Below the pieces are notes generated by a model. It saw nothing but the letters and a program-made list of their open reading frames with translations, was not told where the DNA came from and did not search any database. A DNA stretch of 17,956 bases from an uncultured Paracoccaceae bacterium (GTDB taxonomy: Bacteria; Pseudomonadota; Alphaproteobacteria; Rhodobacterales; Rhodobacteraceae). The stretch's first letter is position 1; the number at the start of each line of letters is the position of its first letter. The stretch is taken from NCBI GenBank assembly GCA_937132145.1, contig CAKZNY010000374.1, positions 1 to 17,956 on the forward strand. The letters run 5' to 3'. Positions 1 through 7,784 of the stretch are shown one piece after another. A program made the position numbers and the translations under genes.

Positions 1-711
1 CAAAGGAAGATCACTGTCATCTATGAACGCTGCAGAAAATGTGTCAAAGGCAGAATTTTGACCCGCAGTCGCCGTGGTATCCGCAAGCGCAGGTTCCGCT
101 GTATCAACCAGCGTTTGTCCCGAAAACTCCACCCCTTCGGATGGTTCTTCAGGCGTTTCGGTGACCGCAGGTGTTTCGGTTATTCGAGGTTCCGTTGCCG
201 TGTCGTTTTCACCGGAAGCTTGCGTGATTTCAGAACCCACATTCGGGGCTTCGGCTGCCGCTTCAACGGTCGGGGTGACGGCTATCACAGGCATTTCTAT
301 CATGGGCATGGCAGGCAAAGTAATAATCGGCGGCGCGTTTTCAGCGCTACCAATCTGGATATCGTTTGTCGGCATCGGCTCCATTTGTGAAACCGTATTC
401 ACAGGGGGGGCGGTTTCCGGCTCGATCGCCACCTCGGGTGTTGCGGCTCGAAGCGGTGCCGGATTACTGGAAAGTCGCGCAGGGCTAGGCGCATCCGTAC
501 TGACGGAAATACCGCTAGACGATTCCCCTGAATCAAGGATCGGCTGCGCGGGAGGATTCTCTAGCTCGGTCACAATGCTCGGAGCAGGACCTATTGGTAC
601 GATCCGTGGAAAAGCAATCGCGAGACCGATGAAAATAATGGCGATCAGGGTCAATCCAGCCAGCACCCCGCGAAGAAAGCCGCCTTTGGGTAAGATATTA
701 TTGTCGCCCAT
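1..711 (-). CDS. Membrane-anchored protein, probable divergent polysaccharide deacetylase (YibQ-type), N-terminal part only
   Basis: This frame is open from an ATG at 711 to the window edge (237 codons, no stop), so the C-terminal part lies outside. Seen: a short N-terminus (MGDNNILPKGG), one hydrophobic segment at about residues 12-35 (signal anchor), then a roughly 180-residue low-complexity stretch rich in Pro, Ala, Thr, Ser and Glu. A more ordinary segment starts near the edge (AFDTFSAAF, DLPL). A GGAG lies 10 bases before the ATG. Known: Rhodobacterales YibQ-like proteins (PF04748) have this layout of anchor, Pro/Ala-rich linker and periplasmic deacetylase-fold domain, and I recall yibQ beside trpGDC in Rhodobacter sphaeroides. 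Inferred: the same family here; the catalytic domain is not visible, so function is unproven. It is transcribed away from trpG. Another envelope protein with a long linker remains possible. Confidence 0.62.
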   Translation of the reverse strand, partial: MGDNNILPKGGFLRGVLAGLTLIAIIFIGLAIAFPRIVPIGPAPSIVTELENPPAQPILDSGESSSGISVSTDAPSPARLSSNPAPLRAATPEVAIEPETAPPVNTVSQMEPMPTNDIQIGSAENAPPIITLPAMPMIEMPVIAVTPTVEAAAEAPNVGSEITQASGENDTATEPRITETPAVTETPEEPSEGVEFSGQTLVDTAEPALADTTATAGQNSAFDTFSAAFIDDSDLPL

Positions 712-837
712 GGGCCAATTTCTCCAAAAAACCAGATCAGCCGTTCCAATAACCGCAGATCGTTGATAAACAACTTTAACGGCGCGGTGCGCGCACTTCC
801 ACCCAAATGTGGCCAGTGAGATTACGAAAGACAAACG
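712..837. promoter_or_regulatory. Divergent intergenic region between the YibQ-like gene and trpG
   Basis: These 126 bases separate two divergent starts and must hold the promoters for both directions. I see a small inverted repeat GTTG-ATAAA-CAAC at 762-774 and a TTGATA hexamer at 763-768, but no -10 at the right distance, so no promoter is assigned. There is no clear run of Trp codons, no terminator/antiterminator pair ahead of trpG, and no GAAC-N7-GAAC SOS box. Confidence 0.4.
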
Positions 838-1419
838 ATGTTGTTACTAATCGATAATTACGACAGTTTTACCTACAACCTCGTCCATTATCTTGGCGAA
901 CTGGGCGCGAATGTCGAGGTTAAACGCAATGACGAGATGGATGTGCAGGCCGCAATGGCGATGAACCCGTCGGCGATCATGCTTTCCCCCGGACCTCGTG
1001 ATCCGGACCAAGCCGGAATTTGTTTGCCGCTGGTGCTGGCAGCCGCAGAAACCAAAACGCCCCTTATCGGGATTTGTCTGGGGCATCAAACCATCGGTCA
1101 GGTGTTTGGCGGAAATGTCGTGCGATGCGGTGAAATTGTGCATGGCAAGATGGGGCAGATGCATCATCTCGGTAAGGGATTGTTCAAGGGCCTACCCTCT
1201 CCATTTGCGGCCACGCGGTATCATTCGTTGATTGTAGAGCGCGAAACCCTGCCCGACTGTCTGGAAATAACAGCGGAACTGGAAGACGGGACCATCATGG
1301 GCTTGCAGCACAAAGAGTTGCCGATCCACGGCCTGCAATTCCACCCTGAATCGATTGCGTCGGAACATGGACACGCGATGCTGAAGAACTTTCTGGATAT
1401 TGCCGGGGGCGGTAAATGA
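838..1419 (+). CDS. trpG: Anthranilate synthase component II, glutamine amidotransferase subunit
   Basis: TrpG hydrolyses glutamine and channels ammonia to TrpE, which makes anthranilate from chorismate, the first committed step of tryptophan synthesis in the cytoplasm. The 193-residue length is usual for a stand-alone class I amidotransferase domain. Visible motifs: DNYDSFTYN at residues 6-14, SPGPRDP at 50-56, the nucleophile elbow GICLGHQ with Cys80, and FHPES with His169 and Glu171, completing the Cys-His-Glu triad. The start gives the standard [12 protein letters not shown]-terminus; the ribosome-binding site is weak (GAAAG). The stop overlaps the trpD start by 4 bases (ATGA), indicating translational coupling. 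The partner trpE is not in the window. The same fold serves PabA in folate synthesis, so the subunit may be shared, but the trpDC neighbours argue for tryptophan. Confidence 0.96.
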   Translation: MLLLIDNYDSFTYNLVHYLGELGANVEVKRNDEMDVQAAMAMNPSAIMLSPGPRDPDQAGICLPLVLAAAETKTPLIGICLGHQTIGQVFGGNVVRCGEIVHGKMGQMHHLGKGLFKGLPSPFAATRYHSLIVERETLPDCLEITAELEDGTIMGLQHKELPIHGLQFHPESIASEHGHAMLKNFLDIAGGGK

Positions 1420-2435
1420 GCGATCTTAAAGAATATATCGAAAAGGCCGTAAGTGGCCCACTTTCCCGCACCGATGCCGAGGCGGCGTTCAATGTTATCA
1501 TGAGCGGCGATGCGACCCCCAGCCAAATCGGCGGGTTCCTGATGACCCTGCGTACACGCGGCGAAAGCGTGGATGAATACGCCGCCGCGGCCGCCGTTAT
1601 GCGGGCGAAATGCGTGCCGGTGAATGCGCCTGAAGGGGCGATGGATATCGTCGGCACTGGCGGTGATGGTAAAGGAACCCTTAACATTTCCACCGCGACG
1701 GCGTTTGTGGTGGCGGGTGCGGGCGTGGTTGTGGCCAAACACGGCAACCGTAACCTTTCATCCAAATCCGGCGCGGCCGATGCCTTGGGCGAGATGGGAA
1801 TCAATGTGATGGTTGGTCCGGAAGTGGTCGAAAAATGCCTGCGGGAAGCCGGAATCGGTTTCATGATGGCCCCGATGCACCACCCTGCTGTGCGATTTGT
1901 GATGCCTTCACGCCAGGAGCTTGGAACGCGGACGATATTCAACATTCTTGGCCCGCTCACCAACCCTGCGGGGGTTAAGCGACAGTTAACGGGGGCATAT
2001 TCGCGCGACGTGATCCGCCCGATGGCCGAAACGCTGATGGCGCTTGGGTCCGAGAAGGCGTGGTTGGTGCATGGCTCCGATGGCACAGACGAAATCACCA
2101 TTTGCGGGATTAGCTGGGTTTGCGCGCTTGAAGATGGCGCGATTGAGGAGCGCGAGATCCACCCCGAAGATGCCGGCCTACCCACGCACCCGTTCAAGGA
2201 CATCAAGGGCGGCACACCTGCTGAAAATGCAGTGGCGTTTCGGGCTTTGCTGGCTGGTACGCACACCGCCTATCGCGATTCCGTGCTACTGAACGCCGCC
2301 GCGGCGCTGGTGATTGCCGACAAGGCCGATGATCTGAAATCCGGAGTCGAGATGGCCCGTGAGAGTATTGATTCCGGCAAGGCGTTGGCCGCTGTTACCA
2401 AACTGGCAGAAATAACATCGGCAGCCAGCAAATGA
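1416..2435 (+). CDS. trpD: Anthranilate phosphoribosyltransferase
   Basis: TrpD transfers the phosphoribosyl group of PRPP to anthranilate, the second step of the tryptophan branch. The 339-residue protein has the family's usual length: a small helical N-terminal domain (about 1-70), then the nucleoside-phosphorylase-like catalytic domain. Visible motifs: the glycine-rich PRPP loop GTGGD at residues 80-84, NIST at 90-93, KHGNRNLSS at 108-116, and a later [11 protein letters not shown] stretch typical of the family. It overlaps trpG and trpC by 4 bases at either end, so the three genes should be translated as one coupled unit. A G-rich stretch (GGGGGCGG) at the end of trpG can act as its ribosome-binding site. 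No missing key residue was seen. Confidence 0.97.
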   Translation: MSDLKEYIEKAVSGPLSRTDAEAAFNVIMSGDATPSQIGGFLMTLRTRGESVDEYAAAAAVMRAKCVPVNAPEGAMDIVGTGGDGKGTLNISTATAFVVAGAGVVVAKHGNRNLSSKSGAADALGEMGINVMVGPEVVEKCLREAGIGFMMAPMHHPAVRFVMPSRQELGTRTIFNILGPLTNPAGVKRQLTGAYSRDVIRPMAETLMALGSEKAWLVHGSDGTDEITICGISWVCALEDGAIEEREIHPEDAGLPTHPFKDIKGGTPAENAVAFRALLAGTHTAYRDSVLLNAAAALVIADKADDLKSGVEMARESIDSGKALAAVTKLAEITSAASK

Positions 2436-3220
2436 GTAACGTTCTGGACAAGATCAAGGCGTATAAGCTTGAGCACATCGCAGCCTGCAAAATCGCCCGC
2501 CCGATTGCGGAAATCGAGGCTTCGGCCAAGGCCGCCTCACCTGTTCGCGGCTTTGCTGATGCGCTAACCAATGCGGCCACAAAGGGGTACGGCCTGATTG
2601 CCGAGATCAAAAAGGCCAGCCCCTCGAAGGGTTTAATCCGCGCGGATTTCAATCCGCCAGAACTGGCGAAAGCGTATGAAAACGGCGGTGCTACGTGCCT
2701 GAGCGTGCTGACAGACACGCCGTCCTTCCAAGGGGCCGATGAATTTCTGATTGCGGCCCGCGCGGCCGTATCCCTGCCCGTTCTTCGCAAGGATTTTATC
2801 TACGACACCTACCAGGTGGTGGAAGCCCGCGCCTTGGGGGCTGACTGCATCCTGATTATTATGGCCAGCGTTTCGGATACCCAAGCGGTTGAGCTTGAAG
2901 ACGCGGCCTTCAGCTGGGGCATGGATGTCTTGGTCGAGGTCCATAACGCCGAAGAACTGGAACGCGCCAGCATTTTGAAATCGCCTCTGCTGGGTATAAA
3001 CAACCGCAACCTAAAAACTTTTGAAACGTCGCTGGACACCACTCGGGAACTGGTGAAACTTGCGCCAAAGGGTAAGATTTTAATCTCGGAATCGGGACTG
3101 AACAGCGCGACCGACCTTGCCGAAATGGCGCGTCACAATGTTCGCTGCTTCCTGATCGGCGAAAGTTTAATGCGCCAAACCGATGTTGAAACTGCTACTA
3201 GAAATATATTGGAGCTATAA
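2432..3220 (+). CDS. trpC: Indole-3-glycerol phosphate synthase
   Basis: TrpC closes the ring of carboxyphenylaminodeoxyribulose phosphate to give indole-3-glycerol phosphate. The 262-residue single-domain TIM barrel is the monofunctional form; no TrpF phosphoribosylanthranilate isomerase domain is fused. Catalytic positions are visible: Lys60 in [11 protein letters not shown], Lys120 in LRKDF, Glu169 in VEVH, the GINNRNL loop at 188-194, and Glu220 in SESGL near the phosphate-binding end. The start overlaps the trpD stop by 4 bases (ATGA). Its stop is directly followed by the moaC ATG, so tryptophan and molybdopterin genes sit on one transcript. trpF, trpA and trpB are not in this window. 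Confidence 0.97.
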   Translation: MSNVLDKIKAYKLEHIAACKIARPIAEIEASAKAASPVRGFADALTNAATKGYGLIAEIKKASPSKGLIRADFNPPELAKAYENGGATCLSVLTDTPSFQGADEFLIAARAAVSLPVLRKDFIYDTYQVVEARALGADCILIIMASVSDTQAVELEDAAFSWGMDVLVEVHNAEELERASILKSPLLGINNRNLKTFETSLDTTRELVKLAPKGKILISESGLNSATDLAEMARHNVRCFLIGESLMRQTDVETATRNILEL

Positions 3221-3697
3221 ATGTCCGACCTAACCCACTTCGACGAACACGGCGCGGCCCATATGGTTGACGTTTCTGAAAAACGGATCACCTCTCGCAT
3301 AGCCGTAGCGAGGGGCAAGATAACGATGGAACCGTCCACTTTGGCCCTGATCACCGAAGGGCGCGCCAAGAAGGGCGACGTGCTGGGCGTGGCGCGTTTG
3401 GCAGGCATCATGGCCGCCAAGAAAACCCACGACCTGATCCCGCTTTGCCACCCGCTGGCCTTGTCCAAGGTTTCGCTAGAGTTAACGCCTGACACCGATA
3501 ACAACTGCGTAAATATCGAGGCGACCGTAAAAACTACCGGCCAAACCGGCGTCGAGATGGAAGCCCTTACCGCCGTATCCATCGCGGGCCTGACGGTTTA
3601 CGACATGGTGAAAGCTGTCGATAAGGCGATGGTGATATCCGAGGTGCGCCTGGTTCTGAAGGACGGCGGCAAGTCCGGTCTGTTCGAGGCGAAATAA
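3221..3697 (+). CDS. moaC: Cyclic pyranopterin monophosphate synthase
   Basis: MoaC converts the cyclic dihydroguanosine triphosphate made by MoaA into cyclic pyranopterin monophosphate, the first stable intermediate of molybdenum cofactor synthesis. The 158-residue length is standard. The active-site residues fall at the numbers familiar from the E. coli enzyme: Lys51, His77 (LCHPL), Asp128 and Lys131 (YDMVK). The family's C-terminal GGKSG is present at 149-153, preceded by Asp rather than the usual Ser. The ATG follows the trpC stop with no spacer, and GGAG at 3211-3214, 6 bases upstream, is a good ribosome-binding site inside trpC. The moaC stop shares one base with the moeA start. Confidence 0.96.
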   Translation: MSDLTHFDEHGAAHMVDVSEKRITSRIAVARGKITMEPSTLALITEGRAKKGDVLGVARLAGIMAAKKTHDLIPLCHPLALSKVSLELTPDTDNNCVNIEATVKTTGQTGVEMEALTAVSIAGLTVYDMVKAVDKAMVISEVRLVLKDGGKSGLFEAK

Positions 3698-4884
3698 TGA
3701 TTTCGGTATCCGAGGCCCTTAACCATATTTTCGCCCTTGCCAACAAGCTGGACACCGAAACCGTACCACTGGCCCAAGCCGCGGGACGTGTGTTGGCAAA
3801 AGATGTTTCCGCCCGCCTGACACAACCGCCATTTGCGTCCTCGGCTATGGATGGTTACGCGGTTATTAACGCCGAAGCACAGGCGGGAATGACGCTGAAA
3901 GTTATCGGTGAATCCGCTGCCGGAGACCGATTTGAAGGGCGAGTGAACAGCGGCGAAGCAGTCCGCATTTTCACCGGTGCCCCCGTCCCCGAAGGCGCAG
4001 ATTGTATCCTTATCCAAGAGGACGCCATCAGAGATGGCGACACCATTTTAATACGTGAAAAGCGTGACACCAAGACCTACATCCGCCCCGCTGGCGGAGA
4101 TTTCAGCGAGGGCGATGTGGTCCACGCGCCTCGCAAACTGACGGCCTCGGACATTGCCTTGTTGGCCTCAATGAATATCGCCGAGGTTCCCGTGACCCGC
4201 AAACCGATTGTGGCGCTTATCGCCAATGGTGACGAGTTGGTAATGCCCGGCGAAACACCCGGCCCCGACCAGATTATTTGTTCAAATAACTTTGGGCTAA
4301 AGGCGTTACTGGAAGAACACGGGGCCGTGGTTAGAATGCTGCCAATTGCGCGCGATACTGTTGATAGCCTGAAACAGGCGATGGACTTGTCGGCTGGCTC
4401 TGATCTGGTAATTACGATTGGCGGAGCATCTGTGGGCGACCACGATCTGGTGCATAAAGTCGCCATTGATCGCGGTATGGCGCTCGATTTTCACAAAGTC
4501 GCCATGCAGCCGGGCAAACCGCTGATGGCGGGGATGATGGATGGCATTCCGATGGTTGGGCTGCCGGGAAATCCGGTCTCGTCGATGGTTTGCGGCCACA
4601 TATTCCTGCGCCCGATGCTTAACGTTATGTTAGGATTTCCACCGGCACCGATTCCGCAAGAAGTCGGGATTTTGACGCGGGATCTGCGTCAAAACGGCCA
4701 ACGCGAGCATTATATGCGGGCAAAAGTCGAAATAACCGACAAAGGCACACAAATCACCCCTTTCGAGCGACAAGATAGTTCTTTGTTAACCATATTGGGC
4801 CAATCTAACGCCTTATTGGTTCGCCCGCCGGGTGGTGGACCGCTTGGTAAAGGTGCTTCTGTCAAATTTGTACGGATTTCTTAA
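3697..4884 (+). CDS. moeA: Molybdopterin molybdenumtransferase
   Basis: MoeA inserts molybdenum into adenylylated molybdopterin in the last common step of cofactor synthesis. The 395-residue protein has the usual order: N-terminal MoeA domains (about 1-165) with SAMDGYA at 49-55, a central MoCF-binding domain (about 168-310), and a C-terminal beta-barrel domain (about 320-395). The central domain shows GDELVMPGE at 178-186, GGASVGDHD at 242-250, PGKPLMAG at 272-279 and LPGNPVSSM at 289-297. The start overlaps the moaC stop by one base (TAATG), with GAGG 7 bases upstream. No terminator is visible after it: only 14 bases separate its stop from the lexA -35, so read-through into lexA is likely. 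Confidence 0.96.
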   Translation: MISVSEALNHIFALANKLDTETVPLAQAAGRVLAKDVSARLTQPPFASSAMDGYAVINAEAQAGMTLKVIGESAAGDRFEGRVNSGEAVRIFTGAPVPEGADCILIQEDAIRDGDTILIREKRDTKTYIRPAGGDFSEGDVVHAPRKLTASDIALLASMNIAEVPVTRKPIVALIANGDELVMPGETPGPDQIICSNNFGLKALLEEHGAVVRMLPIARDTVDSLKQAMDLSAGSDLVITIGGASVGDHDLVHKVAIDRGMALDFHKVAMQPGKPLMAGMMDGIPMVGLPGNPVSSMVCGHIFLRPMLNVMLGFPPAPIPQEVGILTRDLRQNGQREHYMRAKVEITDKGTQITPFERQDSSLLTILGQSNALLVRPPGGGPLGKGASVKFVRIS

Positions 4885-4898
4885 CAATTCGGTGACGG

Positions 4899-4927
4899 TT
4901 GACACAAAACGAGAACACATGTAGAAC
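4899..4927 (+). promoter_or_regulatory. lexA promoter: -35 TTGACA, 17-bp spacer, -10 TAGAAC
   Basis: A consensus -35 hexamer TTGACA lies at 4899-4904. Exactly 17 bases later TAGAAC at 4922-4927 matches four of six -10 positions. The transcript would start about 35-40 bases before the lexA ATG. The second half of the SOS operator lies within the -10 hexamer, so LexA bound there should block RNA polymerase. The promoter sits in the short gap after moeA and lets lexA be expressed apart from the trp-moa block. Confidence 0.7.
4913..4927 (+). promoter_or_regulatory. LexA operator (SOS box), GAAC-N7-GAAC
   Basis: GAAC at 4913-4916 and GAAC at 4924-4927 are separated by exactly seven bases. This is the direct-repeat operator known for alphaproteobacterial LexA (GTTC-N7-GTTC on the other strand), not the palindromic CTGT-N8-ACAG box of E. 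coli. It lies 44 bases upstream of the lexA start and covers the -10 of the predicted promoter, the arrangement expected for autorepression. Confidence 0.85.
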
Positions 4928-4970
4928 TTAACGTGACTATAGGTGTTATTTTTTGGGTTCGGAGACGGAT

Positions 4971-5654
4971 ATGCTTACGCGCAAACAACTTGATCTACTG
5001 AAGTTTATTAATGAACGGTTACAGAAAGAAGGCGTGCCGCCATCGTTTGATGAAATGAAAGAGGCGCTCAACCTTCGTTCAAAATCCGGCATTCACCGTC
5101 TTATTACGGCACTGGAGGAACGCGGATTTATTCGCCGCCTCGCGCACCGCGCCCGTGCTATTGAAATAATACGCCTTCCTGATGCGATGGGTGGCAGTGG
5201 TTTCACTCCCGAAATTGTACAAGGTGGCCGCGTTGACCCGCACCCCCAAGCGATCCCTGTCGAGGTTAATGCCGTGGAAATTCCAGTCATGGGCCGGATT
5301 GCAGCAGGCACCCCGATCGAAGCTATTCAGGATATTTCCCATACCGTTGCCGTTCCCGGGTCGATGTTGACCAATTCCGGCAAGCACTTCGCGCTAGAGG
5401 TTAAGGGTGACTCCATGATCGACGCGGGCATTAACCATGGCGACATTGTTGTCATTCGCGAACAGGCGACGGCAGAAAACGGTGACATTGTTGTGGCTCT
5501 GGTCGAGGATCAGGAGGCGACATTAAAACGTTTCCGCCAACACGGCACCTCCATCGCGTTGGAGGCGGCTAACCCTGCCTATGAGACGCGGGTTTATCGG
5601 GATGATCAAGTGAAGGTGCAAGGTAAACTTGTCGGGTTGGTAAGGACGTATTAA
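4971..5654 (+). CDS. lexA: SOS regulon repressor LexA (self-cleaving)
   Basis: LexA represses DNA-damage genes and cleaves itself when RecA filaments form. From the ATG at 4971 the protein has 227 residues, typical of the alphaproteobacterial branch, with MLTRKQ as N-terminus. An in-frame TTG at 4953 would add six residues but would put the strong GGAG (4961-4964, 6 bases before the ATG) inside the gene, so I reject it. Domains: winged helix-turn-helix at about 1-68 (recognition region [19 protein letters not shown]), linker to about 100, then the S24 peptidase domain. The cleavage pair is Ala112-Gly113 (IAAGTP); the catalytic dyad is Ser148 (GDSM) and Lys186 (TLKRF). Regulation is by its own SOS box. 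The gene abuts convergent comEC with no spacer. Confidence 0.97.
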   Translation: MLTRKQLDLLKFINERLQKEGVPPSFDEMKEALNLRSKSGIHRLITALEERGFIRRLAHRARAIEIIRLPDAMGGSGFTPEIVQGGRVDPHPQAIPVEVNAVEIPVMGRIAAGTPIEAIQDISHTVAVPGSMLTNSGKHFALEVKGDSMIDAGINHGDIVVIREQATAENGDIVVALVEDQEATLKRFRQHGTSIALEAANPAYETRVYRDDQVKVQGKLVGLVRTY

Positions 5655-7760
5655 TCAATAGCCCCACGGACGATTTCTGGCGGCATCCCTACTATGTTTT
5701 AGCATTGGGGTGCCCTCAACCATGTTAATAGAAATCGCCCCTGAACGACGCAGGTAGTTTTTGTCGATTTGGATGCAATCGCCCGATGCTCCCTTCAGCT
5801 TTGAGGTCACCAAGATTGTTTTTTCAACACAATTTACCGTGGCAACATCCGCGTCATCCCCCAAATACAAATATATTAGCCAATCCTCTGAAATATTGGC
5901 AATGGCGTTGCGCTTGTCACCATTCACCCCGTCGCGCAAGGCGGCCTCGGCTTGCGTTGCGACATCGCCGTCATTTTCTAGCCATATACGAACAGCATAA
6001 CCACTTCCGCGGGGTTTATTCACAACGCGACCAAATTCGGTCATAAGGCCGAACATTCGACCATCCTCACTTATAAATACCATTGGGCGCGTGGATTTGG
6101 TCCAAATGAGCAGTGTTAATGCCAGCATAATCACCCCGACAGACCGCCCGCGTCCTTGCCATAAAAACAAAATCAATCCACTGGTAAAGATGCCTGCCAA
6201 TACCATGGGGGAGGCTGATTTAATGGATGTCGTGGCCCCGTCCAAGGTTGAGAAATATTCTGCAACCGCCAAAATTGCCCCGATTCCCTCGCCCATCACC
6301 CAAAATGCGTACCCCTCCAGTCCAAGCGGGGCGAGGATAAACGCAATTACCGCACTTGGCATAACAACCATTCCCATGATCGGAACCGCCAGCAAATTGG
6401 CCGCCAATCCGTATTGCGATATTTGGTTGAAGTGGAAGGCCGAGATCGGCGCGGTTGCGGCTCCGGCGACGGCGGAGGTGAATAATAACGCTATTACGGG
6501 TTTGATGTATTTCCATTTTCCACGCGATAAAAACCGCCAAACCTGCCGTTTGTTTAGCCATTCATACGCGGAAATCAGCGCGGTGGTTGCCGCGAACGAC
6601 ATCTGGAATCCGGCCCCCAGCAGGCTGTAAGGTTTGATTAACAAAACGATAAACGCCGCAAGAGCCACAGCCCGCAACGTGAACGCGGGTTTATCGAGAA
6701 TGACCGCGAACAGAACCACCGCCGTCATTATAAATGCCCGCTGCGTTGCGACACTGGCACCTGACAACATCAAATATCCGGCGCCTGCAATTATGGCACA
6801 GCCTGCGGCGAGTTTCTTTGGGCGAATTCGCAATGTCAAATATGGAAATAACGCGATCCCGTACCGCAGCATCGAGAATACAAAACCGGAAAGCATCCCC
6901 ATATGCAGACCGGAAATTGCCAGCAGGTGGGCGAGGTTGGAAGCCCGCAGACTAACCAGAATTGAAGGGTCAATGTCGGACCTGTCACCCGTGATAATGG
7001 CGGCGGCGAAGGCTCCGTTTTGACCACCAACACCGGCCTTTATCTTGGCCGAGAGTTTCATACGAACGGAAAACAACCAAACCTGAAAGTCCGGCGAGGA
7101 CTCGGTTTGCGCAGGCATTACCGGATTTCGGGTATACCCCACCCCACCAAGGCGCATAAACCATGCCATGCGCCTGAAATCAAAACCGCCAGGCTCGGCC
7201 GGTGGGCTGGGTGGCGATAGGCTGGCCGTTACCGCTATGCGCCCCCCTGCGCTAAGGGTGCCGTCGGGAATGTACCCGTGCAACGATATACGAACGCGCT
7301 CCGGCGTGTTATTTGCCCCAAACCCCGGCAGGTAGATATTATCGAGCAACACGCGCGGTGCGTTGCTTGAGGATCGGTCCAAGCCTATAATCCGACCATA
7401 AACAGGCCCGTAATAGTAGCGTGTCAATACCGGTTCTTGCACCGTTGTCGTGCGATACGCCGCATAGCTGTATCCCAAACTGATTAACAAAAGTGAAACA
7501 AGAAACACCGTGCGGATAATATATTTAGGACGAATGAAAACCGCGCCAAACAGGCCCAACCCTGCAATCCCCAGAGTTTGGGCAACGGATGGTTCCGCCC
7601 CCACTCCAAAATAGACCGCAATTCCAACGCCAAACATTACCGGTATCCACAGCATTAACCGGTGTCGCTGGAATTCTAGAATTTCCGTTAAAGTTGATAT
7701 GATCACAGGCCTTGTTCTCCGCACCATAAATGGCCTAAAACCCCGTTGGTTATATCTCAT
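5655..7760 (-). CDS. comEC: ComEC/Rec2-family membrane protein (DNA uptake channel family)
   Basis: ComEC proteins form the inner-membrane channel for single-stranded DNA in natural transformation. Seen in 701 residues: membrane segments at about 38-56, 64-77 and 81-100; a soluble DUF4131-like segment (about 105-225); then the polytopic competence domain (about 250-555) with TGDR at 257-260, HLLAISGLHMG at 278-288 and FQMSFAATTA at 385-394. The last 140 residues are soluble but show no HxHxDH motif, so the metallo-beta-lactamase domain of Bacillus-type ComEC is absent or degenerate. The ATG at 7760 lies only 24 bases from the divergent gltX start and has no clear ribosome-binding site; Met12 (7727) is a credible alternative. 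Whether this organism is transformable cannot be told from here. Confidence 0.88.
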   Translation of the reverse strand: MRYNQRGFRPFMVRRTRPVIISTLTEILEFQRHRLMLWIPVMFGVGIAVYFGVGAEPSVAQTLGIAGLGLFGAVFIRPKYIIRTVFLVSLLLISLGYSYAAYRTTTVQEPVLTRYYYGPVYGRIIGLDRSSSNAPRVLLDNIYLPGFGANNTPERVRISLHGYIPDGTLSAGGRIAVTASLSPPSPPAEPGGFDFRRMAWFMRLGGVGYTRNPVMPAQTESSPDFQVWLFSVRMKLSAKIKAGVGGQNGAFAAAIITGDRSDIDPSILVSLRASNLAHLLAISGLHMGMLSGFVFSMLRYGIALFPYLTLRIRPKKLAAGCAIIAGAGYLMLSGASVATQRAFIMTAVVLFAVILDKPAFTLRAVALAAFIVLLIKPYSLLGAGFQMSFAATTALISAYEWLNKRQVWRFLSRGKWKYIKPVIALLFTSAVAGAATAPISAFHFNQISQYGLAANLLAVPIMGMVVMPSAVIAFILAPLGLEGYAFWVMGEGIGAILAVAEYFSTLDGATTSIKSASPMVLAGIFTSGLILFLWQGRGRSVGVIMLALTLLIWTKSTRPMVFISEDGRMFGLMTEFGRVVNKPRGSGYAVRIWLENDGDVATQAEAALRDGVNGDKRNAIANISEDWLIYLYLGDDADVATVNCVEKTILVTSKLKGASGDCIQIDKNYLRRSGAISINMVEGTPMLKHSRDAARNRPWGY

Positions 7761-7784
7761 TTCTGGTTACCAAAAGGTTAATCC

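Noticed and set aside
74..766. 230-codon plus-strand reading frame rich in Ser, Gly, Ala and Val
   Set aside because: It is antisense to the open minus-strand frame 711-1, which has a membrane anchor, a ribosome-binding site and a family-like layout. The plus frame shows no recognisable domain and is explained by the repetitive composition of the linker.
807..857. 16-codon micro-ORF (ATG TGG ...) overlapping the trpG start, considered as a Trp leader peptide
   Set aside because: It has only one Trp codon, no ribosome-binding site and no terminator/antiterminator hairpins, and it runs into trpG out of frame.
4953..4970. In-frame TTG start giving a six-residue longer LexA
   Set aside because: The ATG at 4971 has GGAG six bases upstream and gives the standard family N-terminus; the TTG has no ribosome-binding site.
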